A stretch of 64,000 bases of DNA, taken from positions 1 through 64,000 of the forward strand of contig CAKSQF010000009.1 in NCBI GenBank assembly GCA_934486825.1, read 5' to 3'. The position numbers were made by a program, and so were the translations under genes. Each line of letters begins with the position of its first letter. Position 1 is the first letter of the stretch. Origin of the DNA: an uncultured Eubacteriales bacterium. GTDB taxonomy: Bacteria; Bacillota; Clostridia; Oscillospirales; CAG-272. The notes under the pieces were generated by a model. It was not told the DNA's origin, did no database searches, and was given only the letters and a program-made list of their open reading frames with translations. Shown piece by piece: positions 51,359 to 59,100 of the stretch.

Positions 51359-51535
51359 TTAATTTCCGCAACCGCAGCCGCAACCCGTATTATAGGTGTT
51401 GCCGCCGAACCCGTTCGTTGTGTTTGTGCCGTTTCCGCAGCCACAGCTGCCGTTACAGTTCATAAACAGAAGAATAAGGGCGATTATAATAAGCCATATG
51501 ATAGGATCATCAAAAAGGTTACACAGACAGTTCAT
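51359..51535 (-). CDS. Small Cys/Gly-rich membrane protein
   Basis: 58 residues: CLCNLFDD, a membrane helix (PIIWLIIIALILLFM), then a low-complexity tail rich in Cys, Gly and Asn (GSCGCGNGTNTTNGFGGN, TGCGCGCGN). Similar small proteins occur in spore-forming Clostridia, but a spore role is only a guess. AGGAGG lies 6 bases before ATG 51535; the longer frame has no site. Confidence 0.7.
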   Translation of the reverse strand: MNCLCNLFDDPIIWLIIIALILLFMNCNGSCGCGNGTNTTNGFGGNTYNTGCGCGCGN

Positions 51536-51636
51536 TTTGTTCCTCCTGAATTTTTTCAAGCGGTTTTCCGCTCTTCTTTAATATCATATGAGAAACAGAC
51601 TTATTTGTTACTGCTTTTTGAGGCCGTACCATGACT

Positions 51637-52290
51637 TCATTCGAGATTTATTTCGTCGGTAGACAAAAATTCCATTGCGCTCCCCACCCCGGTCAGTGGG
51701 AAATCGGCAACCCCGCCGCAACCCTCACAGTATATCCTTATATACTTATCCATTACCGTGTACTTATAGGACGCACGTTCGGGTGTTTTACATCTGCAAT
51801 GTATTTTTCCCTCTTCTTTCAGATCGGCGAGCATGAATCTTACCACCTCGTCGACCTCGGGATCTGCGCGGTATTCGTTTTTTTCTTCGCTGCGGAGAAG
51901 CGAAAGATCGTCAAGTCCCGCATCCTCCATCATACGCACAAGCTCTTTGTTTGCATCTTCGACGGCATCCTGCACGGCATCCTTTTTACCTATAAAGCAG
52001 AGGTCTATTCCGGTATACGTGCAGGGCAGTCTGAACACGTCCCCGTCACCTCCGAAGAAGGTATTCGATCCGAGCAGAAAATTATGCGGTTTTTCACACA
52101 CCAGACAGGGGACGGTCATCCGCAGTTTTCTGTCGGGCGTATACACCATTGTAAGCTCGGAGCCGCCGCAGCTGCATTTGAGTTTCAGCATATCACCGGA
52201 CAGTGCGAAAACTCCGACCATACTCATAACGCTCGCTCCGCACGCCGGGCATCTGTATGCAACAGTTGTTTCCTTTTTATCTATAAGCAT
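51637..52290 (-). CDS. Conserved Clostridial hypothetical protein with zinc-ribbon cysteines
   Basis: 217 residues. CPACGAS at residues 14-20, LKCSCGG, PCLVC and CRCKTP...CEGCGG form paired cysteine knuckles around a beta-rich front and a helical linker (DAVQDAVEDANKELVRMMEDAGLDDLSLL). Probably a zinc-stabilised structural or adaptor protein. It lies 19 bases behind the following membrane protein gene and is likely co-transcribed with it. Confidence 0.65.
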   Translation of the reverse strand: MLIDKKETTVAYRCPACGASVMSMVGVFALSGDMLKLKCSCGGSELTMVYTPDRKLRMTVPCLVCEKPHNFLLGSNTFFGGDGDVFRLPCTYTGIDLCFIGKKDAVQDAVEDANKELVRMMEDAGLDDLSLLRSEEKNEYRADPEVDEVVRFMLADLKEEGKIHCRCKTPERASYKYTVMDKYIRIYCEGCGGVADFPLTGVGSAMEFLSTDEINLE

Positions 52291-52309
52291 ATAGTCTGCC
52301 TATCCTTTC

Positions 52310-53131
52310 TCATTTCAAGATAACATAGGGGGCTTTCTTCAATCGGTCGTTTTCGGCAGGCGGAAGCGCTTTTTCGATTTTATACTTTTCCCCGCCTATG
52401 TAGGGATCATATATCGGAAGAGTAAGCCTTACCGACAGTCCCTTCTCCTTTTTATCAGGGTAAAACTCAAGCGGAGAATCAAGCCTTACGTCGCCGACAT
52501 AATAAACATTCAGATAAAGCGTACTCTTCTCGGGCAGTTCGACATCCGAAAAAACAAGTCTGCGGTATTCATAGGTAAATTTCGAAAAAGAGGTATAGCT
52601 GTAATCGGTCGCGTAGGCATCCCCGCTTTCCCCGACGCCGTCAAGCGCGAAAAAGAAAAGCTCACCCTGCGGAACGGTCTCAAAGCCGTAGACTTCCTTC
52701 AGCGCCTCAACCGCCGTTCTGTTGTATCTTACGGTAACGATAAGCTCTTTTGTGGTTCTGACATAAATCATATTGCTTACGCGGAAGGTTCCGTCGGAGG
52801 TGATATCGTTATAGGTTACTGTCTCATACTGCGGTATTCCGTTCTCGTCTTCGCCGATCTGCCTCTGATATGTGCGTATCTTTTGCGAAAACACATCAAA
52901 ACCGTCCTTATTATTTTCATATGCGGCAACAGACTTATCTGTCCATATAAAGCTTTTGGCTTCCTTCGGATCGGATTTTATGAATATACGGAACATTATC
53001 AGTCCGTATACCAGCACTATCAGTGCAAGCCCGACATATCTGAACACCTTCCCGACTCTGCTTTTCGGTTTTACGTCACCATCCGAATAGTAATCGTTAT
53101 CCATTGTCTGATTATCCATTACCTGCGGCAC
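52310..53131 (-). CDS. Hypothetical membrane-anchored protein
   Basis: 273 residues with one N-terminal membrane helix (YVGLALIVLVYGLIMFRIFI, about 33-52) and a beta-rich outer domain. No known family is evident. GTG at 53131 has GGAG in front; ATG four codons later is possible. It is upstream of the zinc-ribbon gene on the same strand. Confidence 0.55.
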   Translation of the reverse strand: MPQVMDNQTMDNDYYSDGDVKPKSRVGKVFRYVGLALIVLVYGLIMFRIFIKSDPKEAKSFIWTDKSVAAYENNKDGFDVFSQKIRTYQRQIGEDENGIPQYETVTYNDITSDGTFRVSNMIYVRTTKELIVTVRYNRTAVEALKEVYGFETVPQGELFFFALDGVGESGDAYATDYSYTSFSKFTYEYRRLVFSDVELPEKSTLYLNVYYVGDVRLDSPLEFYPDKKEKGLSVRLTLPIYDPYIGGEKYKIEKALPPAENDRLKKAPYVILK

Positions 53132-53263
53132 ATCCTCTCCGACTGTTTTCTCTATGATATTTTACCACATTTTTTTCAAATATGCAATAGCTTTTGATAT
53201 CGACAAAAATCGATCTTGTAAATCTTTTATTAATAAAGAATGTCGGGAATCATCCCGAAATCA

Positions 53264-53292
53264 TTGACATTCTGACCGCCGCATGATAAAAT
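53264..53292 (+). promoter_or_regulatory. Promoter of the DUF1294 gene
   Basis: TTGACA (53264-53269), 17-base spacer, TAAAAT (53287-53292). It overlaps an upstream in-frame ATG at 53283, which therefore cannot be the start. Confidence 0.7.
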
Positions 53293-53324
53293 GGAGAAAG
53301 AAAAATCCGAAAGGTTTGAGAGTT

Positions 53325-53981
53325 ATGGCTTTTTTCAGATTATCCGGCAGTTTTCTCGGCGAAAGACTGCTTTTTGTCATTATCTGGCTTGTGCTTACAA
53401 ACGCACTTGCGTTTATCCTGTGCGGCGAGGACGAAAACCGTGCCGCGCACGGCAAGGCGCGCTATCCTTTTTTGATATTCCTGCTTGTTGCGCTTCTCGG
53501 CGGAGCGCTCGGCGCCCTGATCGGACACATAATCCATCACCGGCGAAACAAACAGTTTCTCCGCGGGCTGACATATGCCCTCCTCGTGCTTTGCGGACTT
53601 GCCTTTACGGTTCTTTGCATAATCTATGCCGAGAAATCTCCGCTCGACTACATCAAAGGGATGCAGACCGACGCGGCTGCGGCTGTACACTTTCAGGCAA
53701 AGATATTTTCCCCTTATTTCAAAGCGGCAATCATCTGGTCCGCCGTTACCGGAACCGCGGCTTTTATCATGTTCGGAATCGACAAGCTGCATGCAGTCAG
53801 AAAAAAGCGGCGCATCCCCGAGCTTTGGCTTCTGATATCCGCCTTCATCGGCGGCGGTGCCGGCGCACTGCTCGGCATGATAGTATTCAGACACAAGATC
53901 CGCCACGCAAAATTTTACGTAACCGTCCCGATTCTGTTCATTCTGCAGGTCGCATTTCTGCTCTGCGTCAGGTTCGGCTGA
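53325..53981 (+). CDS. DUF1294 membrane protein with a duplicated domain
   Basis: 218 residues, about six membrane helices. The second half carries a full DUF1294 signature (MFGIDKLHAVRKKRRIPELWLL, GGGAGALLGMIVFRHKIRHAKF). The first half has the same order of elements in weaker form (LTNALAFILCGEDENRAA, LLGGALGALIGHIIHHRRNKQF), so the protein looks like an internal duplication in which only the second copy keeps the motif. ATG 53325 lies after an AAAGG site. Function of DUF1294 is unknown. Confidence 0.72.
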   Translation: MAFFRLSGSFLGERLLFVIIWLVLTNALAFILCGEDENRAAHGKARYPFLIFLLVALLGGALGALIGHIIHHRRNKQFLRGLTYALLVLCGLAFTVLCIIYAEKSPLDYIKGMQTDAAAAVHFQAKIFSPYFKAAIIWSAVTGTAAFIMFGIDKLHAVRKKRRIPELWLLISAFIGGGAGALLGMIVFRHKIRHAKFYVTVPILFILQVAFLLCVRFG

Positions 53982-53995
53982 CAGGTTACACGAAA

Positions 53996-54030
53996 AATCA
54001 TCCCCGACAGAGTCTCTGTCGGGGATGATT
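53996..54030. terminator. Bidirectional intrinsic terminator
   Basis: AATCATCCCCGACAGAG-tct-CTCTGTCGGGGATGATT, a 16-base stem between convergent genes. Confidence 0.85.
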
Positions 54031-54034
54031 CATA

Positions 54035-55129
54035 TTACTGTTCGTCAAAATAGAAGGCTTTGCCTGTTCTCGACGACTCGTAAATACCCTCAAGTATTCT
54101 TGTAACGCAGTACGCCTGCTCGGGAAGCACGCACGGCTTTGTACGGTTTACTACCGCATCGATCCACTGTCTTGCCTCGATAACCGACATATCCTCGTTT
54201 CCGTTACCGTCATAGAATGCGGCTCCGCCGGTTGTCATATTAACCTTTGTCATATACATTCTGCCGCCCTTTACGCCGTTGAAGCGAAGTCCGTCATTCA
54301 TATCGGCGCCGCCGAGTGTTCCGCAGAGTGTGGTCACGGCTTCGCGGGGATCGGCATAGTTGAGTGCCCACGACGATTCAAGAATGATTGTCGCCCCGTT
54401 TTCCATTACGACAAATCCGAATGCCGAATCCTCGACAGTCATCTTCTCGGGGTCCCATGCACCCCATGCGTTGCCCTGAAGATCGGCGGGAAGCTTTCCG
54501 AGCTTATGATATGTGGTTCCCATGCACATCTTCGGCTTGTAATTATTCATCATCCAGAGCGTCAGGTCAAGAGCGTGGGTTCCTATATCGATAAGCGGAC
54601 CGCCGCCCTGTTCATATTCGTTCATGAACACGCCCCATGTCGGAACCTGACGGCGGCGTATTGCGGTTGCCTTTGCGAAATAGATATCGCCGAGGGTTCC
54701 CTCTTCAACCTCGTGCTTTAAGTAACGGGAATCGGCTCTCTGCCTGCTCTGATAGCCGATAGTCAGCAGTCTGCCGGTACGTTCTGCGGCATCAAGCATT
54801 TTCTTTGCCTCAACCGAATTGATTGCCATCGGCTTTTCGCACATAACGTCCTTACCCGCTTCAAGAGCATCGACAGTAATAAAGCTGTGTGAGCGATTCG
54901 GAGTACATACATGCACGACATCTATCGATTTGTCGGCAAGAAGCTCCTTATAATCGGTATAAACCTTTGCGTCGGCACTTCCGTACTGATTCTTTGCCTT
55001 TACGGCTCTTTCCTCGATAATATCGCAGAAAGCAACCATCTCGACATTGTCAAGATGCTTCAGTGACGGCATATGCTTACCGTTTGCGATACCTCCGCAT
55101 CCGATAATTCCGATTCTGATCTTATTCAT
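54035..55129 (-). CDS. Gfo/Idh/MocA family oxidoreductase (third copy)
   Basis: 364 residues. Rossmann motif GIIGCGGIANGKHMPS at residues 7-22 and a canonical CEKPMAIN at about 96-103, which supplies the catalytic lysine missing from the first two genes of the window. The C-terminal domain includes GGGPLIDIGTHALDLTLWMM with the usual Asp and His. Acts on an unknown sugar with NAD(P). Monocistronic, with a terminator behind it. Confidence 0.88.
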   Translation of the reverse strand: MNKIRIGIIGCGGIANGKHMPSLKHLDNVEMVAFCDIIEERAVKAKNQYGSADAKVYTDYKELLADKSIDVVHVCTPNRSHSFITVDALEAGKDVMCEKPMAINSVEAKKMLDAAERTGRLLTIGYQSRQRADSRYLKHEVEEGTLGDIYFAKATAIRRRQVPTWGVFMNEYEQGGGPLIDIGTHALDLTLWMMNNYKPKMCMGTTYHKLGKLPADLQGNAWGAWDPEKMTVEDSAFGFVVMENGATIILESSWALNYADPREAVTTLCGTLGGADMNDGLRFNGVKGGRMYMTKVNMTTGGAAFYDGNGNEDMSVIEARQWIDAVVNRTKPCVLPEQAYCVTRILEGIYESSRTGKAFYFDEQ

Positions 55130-55149
55130 ATCTGTATCCTCATTTCTTT

Positions 55150-56337
55150 TTATTTTAACGGCGTGTCGCCGCTATTTTTCATAAGCCTTGCGAGAGTCGG
55201 TGATATTCCGAAATACTGTGCCGTGCGTTCATACTCATCCGCGGCATCCGGGTCTTTCTTTCCGGTATACACAGCGCGGAGCATCACGTTTTTCGGCGTC
55301 TCGTCGGGATCGATAAGCTCGATTGCCTCGGTCTTATATCCGTTCGCCTCCAGCATCAGCGCACGCATCGAATCGGTAAGCGCATCGGCAAATTTCTGCT
55401 TCAGAATAGAATGTTTCATCAGAAATCCGAGCGGTCGGTCGCCGAGCTGGTGAAACACCTCGTGATGGCAACATGGCGTTGACAGTATCAGCCTTGCTTT
55501 ATGCTTCATCGCATAGGCGAGCACGATATCGGTCGCAATATCGCAGGCATGAAGCGATATCACCATATCCACCTTGCATCCCGGCTCAAAATCGGATATA
55601 TCCATACACAGAAAATGCATATCGCAAAGTCCGAGCTTTTCGGCAACATCGGCGCAGTGGGCGATAACATCCGGCTTGAGATCAACACCGTACATTGTCA
55701 CGTCTCTTCCCTTTATCCTTTTCAGATAGAGGAACACCGCAAAGGTAAGATAGCTCTTCCCGCAGCACAGATCGCACACGGTCAGTCTTCCGGTCTGCGG
55801 AAGTTTTTCATACACGTCGTCAAGCAGCTCGACAAATCTGTTGAGCTGACGGTATTTTGAGCGCTTTTTATCAAAGACGTTTCCCTTCTCGTCGCAGACC
55901 CCGAGTGCGGACAGAAAATCCGCATATCCGGTCGCGTCAATAATATATTTTTTCTGTTTATTGTGAGGCAATATCTTTTCCGGCAGTGCGGGGACCTTCA
56001 ATCTGCTTTTTGACACGGTAAGCTTACCCTTTGACGAAAAGCGTATCATTATTTCGCCGCCAGTACCGATTATGTTGGTTTGGGCGAAATCATATGCCGC
56101 CATATGTGCGACGGCGCTCTCGGCTTCGTCCTCGGGCAGATTTCTGTGTTTTACCTTATTATCCGAGGTAAAAGTCTCGATCTGCAAAAATCTCTTCCCG
56201 CCGTTCTCGATAAGATGAGCACGTGCGCGGACAATGTTCTTATCCGTCGGTTTACTGAACACGATCTTCACAAGGTCATCCGTACATCCGCTCACCGATC
56301 TTTCTATTTTAAGAAAATCATCACATTCCGTTTCCAT
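55150..56337 (-). CDS. SAM-dependent methyltransferase (Methyltransf_32-like)
   Basis: 395 residues. The C-terminal half has KKRSKYRQLNRFVELLDD, the SAM motif VCDLCCGKSYLTFAVFLYL (about 188), GVDLKPDVIAHC and SLHACDIATD, and a TPCCHHEV segment, the signature of the METTL25/Methyltransf_32 group. The first 130 residues form a separate beta-rich domain. The target is unknown, possibly RNA. It starts 20 bases upstream of the oxidoreductase gene on the same strand. Confidence 0.8.
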   Translation of the reverse strand: METECDDFLKIERSVSGCTDDLVKIVFSKPTDKNIVRARAHLIENGGKRFLQIETFTSDNKVKHRNLPEDEAESAVAHMAAYDFAQTNIIGTGGEIMIRFSSKGKLTVSKSRLKVPALPEKILPHNKQKKYIIDATGYADFLSALGVCDEKGNVFDKKRSKYRQLNRFVELLDDVYEKLPQTGRLTVCDLCCGKSYLTFAVFLYLKRIKGRDVTMYGVDLKPDVIAHCADVAEKLGLCDMHFLCMDISDFEPGCKVDMVISLHACDIATDIVLAYAMKHKARLILSTPCCHHEVFHQLGDRPLGFLMKHSILKQKFADALTDSMRALMLEANGYKTEAIELIDPDETPKNVMLRAVYTGKKDPDAADEYERTAQYFGISPTLARLMKNSGDTPLK

Positions 56338-56419
56338 CGGGCAAACCTCATATCCTTACTATCACGCAGATTATTATACAATGAGGCGCTTATTTTTTCA
56401 ATAGTTTTCGAAAAAAAAC

Positions 56420-56448
56420 TTGAAAGCAGTGCGAAAAAGTATTATAAT
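56420..56448 (+). promoter_or_regulatory. Sigma-A promoter of rsgA
   Basis: TTGAAA (56420-56425), 17-base spacer, TATAAT (56443-56448). Confidence 0.8.
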
Positions 56449-56487
56449 ATAGCACGGTACCGTTAAGAAGGCGAGAGGATATTTCGG

Positions 56488-57393
56488 ATGGCAGAGACAA
56501 CCGGCAAAATAATCAGAGGAATAGGCGGACTGTTTTTCGTTGACACCCAAGGCGGGGTTATTCCCTGCCGCGCGCGGGGCAGATTCCGTCACGACCGAAA
56601 CTTTTTGCAGGTCGGCGACAATGTTTCGGTCGGAATCGGAGAGCAGGGCGAAAACACAATAGAGACTGTTCTTCCGCGGAAGAACAGTCTTATAAGACCA
56701 CCTCTTGCCAATCTCGATCTGATATTTGTCGTTATTCCGTCGGCGGCGCCCGCGCCCGATCTGCCGACCGTTGACAAGCTGACTGCAATTGCGGTACACA
56801 ATCGCATCTCGCCTGCAATCGTCGTAAGCAAATGCGGCATTGACGCGCAGAGCGCGGAGCATATACGATCGATATACTCAAAAAGTGCAATACCTGTCTT
56901 TGTCACTGACGCGGTAAACGGCACCGGGCTTGACCGGCTGAAAAGCTTTATCGCCGCTCAACCGTGCGGCAGCATCTCGGCATTCGCGGGAGCGTCCGGT
57001 GCGGGCAAATCGACTCTGCTGAACACACTTTTTCCGGAGCTTACTCTTGAAACCGGGGCGGTCAGCGAAAAAACCGAACGCGGTCGGCACACGACCCGCA
57101 AGGTAGAGCTGTTCCGGATCGGAGGCGGCTACATTGCCGACACTCCCGGCTTTACCATGCTCGATTTCAGGCGTTTTGATTTCTTCACAAAAGACGATCT
57201 CCCCGGTGCATTTCCCGAATTTCTGCCATATATCGGGAAATGCAGATACAGAAAATGCACACACACGAAGGAGGACGGCTGTGCGATACTTGAAGCGGTC
57301 TCCGGCGGTCGCATTGCCGCGGAAAGGCACCAAAGCTATCTTGATCTTTTTGAAACGCTGAAGGACAAGCACGACTGGGACAAAAAGCGGTAA
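56488..57393 (+). CDS. rsgA: Ribosome small subunit GTPase RsgA
   Basis: 301 residues: OB-fold front (GKIIRGIGGLFFVDTQGGVIPCRARGRFR), circularly permuted GTPase with the G4-like VSKCG before the P-loop GASGAGKSTLLNTL, G3 DTPGF, and the C-terminal zinc finger CRYRKCTHTKEDGCAI. RsgA checks late 30S assembly. In Bacillus this gene region also holds spoVM, and a SpoVM-like gene follows here 49 bases downstream. Confidence 0.93.
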   Translation: MAETTGKIIRGIGGLFFVDTQGGVIPCRARGRFRHDRNFLQVGDNVSVGIGEQGENTIETVLPRKNSLIRPPLANLDLIFVVIPSAAPAPDLPTVDKLTAIAVHNRISPAIVVSKCGIDAQSAEHIRSIYSKSAIPVFVTDAVNGTGLDRLKSFIAAQPCGSISAFAGASGAGKSTLLNTLFPELTLETGAVSEKTERGRHTTRKVELFRIGGGYIADTPGFTMLDFRRFDFFTKDDLPGAFPEFLPYIGKCRYRKCTHTKEDGCAILEAVSGGRIAAERHQSYLDLFETLKDKHDWDKKR

Positions 57394-57442
57394 CATTTTT
57401 CGTTCGCCGCTGTATAATGGTAAGGAAAGGAATGGTGTCGCA

Positions 57443-57511
57443 ATGAAAATAATTACTATAAAAGCCAAAGGTATATTCCGACCGATCCTGAAAAAAATTT
57501 TCAGAATCTGA
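57443..57511 (+). CDS. SpoVM-like 22-residue amphipathic peptide
   Basis: A 22-codon frame behind AAAGGAATGG, starting MKIITIKAKGIF and ending ILKKIFRI. It aligns with Bacillus SpoVM (MKFYTIK...) at M1, K2, T5, I6, K7 and I15, with hydrophobic and basic matches further on. SpoVM is a 26-residue amphipathic helix that senses forespore membrane curvature. The proline important at position 9 in Bacillus is Lys here, with Pro at 14. The place behind rsgA fits the Bacillus order. A TATAAT box lies 25 bases upstream and a terminator directly follows. Confidence 0.6.
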   Translation: MKIITIKAKGIFRPILKKIFRI

Positions 57512-57520
57512 CACATATAT

Positions 57521-57553
57521 GGGGGAGAACAGCGGTTCTGCCCCCCGTTTTTT
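57521..57553 (+). terminator. Terminator after the SpoVM-like gene
   Basis: GGGGG-a-GAAC and GTTC-tg-CCCCC, followed by GTTTTTTT. Confidence 0.8.
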
Positions 57554-57618
57554 TATTGCATTATACAAATGGCACAAATCTTTGCGGCAAACGCCCTTCT
57601 TTTTTTCCCGAAAAGCTC

Positions 57619-57647
57619 TTGACGGAGCGAAAAAAATATGATACAAT
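57619..57647 (+). promoter_or_regulatory. Promoter of the purine operon
   Basis: TTGACG (57619-57624), 17-base spacer, TACAAT (57642-57647). The leader of about 200 bases contains the ZTP riboswitch. Confidence 0.8.
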
Positions 57648-57729
57648 CCGAGTATGGAGTGATAAGGTCGGGTACGCACCGACCGCGCCATCGCATTTCG
57701 GTGCTCCGCGTGCCGCTCTGAGAAAATTC

Positions 57730-57840
57730 TTTGTGACTGACGGATCGCAGAGTACTGCATGGGAGCAAAGAATTATAAACGCCGACCGTCTGGGCACAGT
57801 TAGATTCATCTATGGACCGACTGCGCCCTTTTTGTTTTTT
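57730..57840 (+). promoter_or_regulatory. ZTP (pfl) riboswitch with intrinsic terminator
   Basis: GTGACTGACGG (57733-57743) pairs through GACGG with CCGTC (57786-57790). A GCAG-agta-CTGC hairpin and GGGAGC follow, and GCCGACCGTCTGGGCA (57781-57796) is the conserved 3' block of the pfl motif. GGGCACAGT (57792-57800) also pairs with ACTGCGCCC (57820-57828) ahead of a long T-run, so ZTP binding to the aptamer would hide the terminator arm and turn the operon on. ZTP builds up when 10-formyl-THF is short; purine genes are the usual targets. About 80 bases between promoter and aptamer hold a further GGTCGG/CCGACC hairpin. Confidence 0.88.
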
Positions 57841-57854
57841 GAGAGGAGTTTATC

Positions 57855-58349
57855 ATGAAAAAAGTTGCAATCATTATGGGAAGCGACAGCGATCTGCCGA
57901 CGGTACAAAAAGCTGCCGACACTCTCGCCTCCCTCGGAATCGGATTTGAAATCCACATTTATTCGGCGCACCGGACCCCGAACGAGGTCAGGGATTTTGC
58001 ACTGTCCGCACGCAAAAACGGATTCGGTGCCATTATCGCCGCAGCGGGAATGGCGGCGCATCTTGCGGGAGCCGTTGCGGCTTCGACTACCCTGCCGGTC
58101 ATCGGTATCCCGATAAAAACAGCATATCTCGGCGGCATTGACGCTCTGCTCTCAACTGTGCAGATGCCTTCCGGCATCCCCGTTGCCACAGTTGCTATTG
58201 ACTCTGCGGTAAATGCCGCCATTTTATCTGCCGAAATTCTTGCCGTAAGCGATGATACCGTTGCGGAAAGGCTTGAAAAAAGACGCGATGATGATATGAA
58301 AAAGGTACTTGACAAGGATGCCGCTCTTCAGGCACAGTTCAACGTATAG
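57855..58349 (+). CDS. purE: N5-carboxyaminoimidazole ribonucleotide mutase
   Basis: 164 residues, class I PurE: GSDSDLPTVQKAADTL at residues 10-25, SAHRTP and AAGMAAHLAG complete the active site. It converts N5-CAIR to CAIR in purine synthesis. First gene of the operon; GAGAGGAG lies before the ATG. No purK is in the window. Confidence 0.95.
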   Translation: MKKVAIIMGSDSDLPTVQKAADTLASLGIGFEIHIYSAHRTPNEVRDFALSARKNGFGAIIAAAGMAAHLAGAVAASTTLPVIGIPIKTAYLGGIDALLSTVQMPSGIPVATVAIDSAVNAAILSAEILAVSDDTVAERLEKRRDDDMKKVLDKDAALQAQFNV

Positions 58350-58370
58350 AAAGAAAGGAAGTTCACAAAA

Positions 58371-59081
58371 ATGAAAAAAGAAAACCTGCTCTACGAAGGA
58401 AAAGCCAAAAAGGTATATGCAACCGACGATCCGTCGCTGGTGATCGTATCCTACAAAGATGACGCAACAGCGCTTGACGGTCTGAAAAAAGGCTCGATAA
58501 GCGGCAAGGGCGTTATCAACAACAAAATGTCCGACTATTTGTTTGAGCTTCTCGAAAAGGAGGGTGTCCCGACTCACTTCGTCAGTGAGCTGAATGACAG
58601 AGAGGCTCTTGTCAGAAAGGTATCGATAGTTCCGCTCGAAGTAATTATACGAAACATTTCGGCAGGATCGTTTTCAAAGCGCTACGGCGTTGCCGAGGGC
58701 ATCGTCTTTGCCGAACCCACAATTGAATTTTCATACAAGAACGACGACCTTCACGATCCGCTTATCAACGAATATCATGCGCTCGCGCTCGGACTTGCCA
58801 CCAAGGAAGAAATCGACACGATAAAGACTCTTGCATTTAAGGTCAACCGTATCCTCAAGGACTATTTCAAAAAGCTCAACGTAAAGCTTGTGGATTTCAA
58901 GCTCGAATTCGGCAGGCTGCCTGACGGCAGGATTGTCCTTGCGGACGAAATATCGCCCGACACCTGCCGCTTCTGGGACGCAGATACAAACGAAAAGCTC
59001 GACAAGGACCGCTTCAGGCGTGACATGGGCGGTGTTGAGGACGCATACCGGGAAATGATGAAGCGTGTTTTCGGCAAGTGA
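58371..59081 (+). CDS. purC: SAICAR synthetase
   Basis: 236 residues, the usual length. LYEGKAKKVYATDDPSLVIVSYKDDATA starts the ATP-grasp-like fold, and DFKLEFGR and LADEISPDTCRFWD are the family signatures. It joins CAIR with aspartate. The start is 21 bases after purE, with AGAAAGGAAG. Confidence 0.95.
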   Translation: MKKENLLYEGKAKKVYATDDPSLVIVSYKDDATALDGLKKGSISGKGVINNKMSDYLFELLEKEGVPTHFVSELNDREALVRKVSIVPLEVIIRNISAGSFSKRYGVAEGIVFAEPTIEFSYKNDDLHDPLINEYHALALGLATKEEIDTIKTLAFKVNRILKDYFKKLNVKLVDFKLEFGRLPDGRIVLADEISPDTCRFWDADTNEKLDKDRFRRDMGGVEDAYREMMKRVFGK

Positions 59082-59100
59082 TACGGAGGTCGCCTATCCT

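Noticed and set aside
57648..57850. Purine or PRPP riboswitch before purE
   Set aside because: The conserved blocks match the ZTP (pfl) motif, and no guanine/adenine aptamer core with its paired loops is visible.
57556..57858. A 100-residue plus-strand frame ahead of purE
   Set aside because: It covers the purine promoter and ZTP riboswitch and has no ribosome site.
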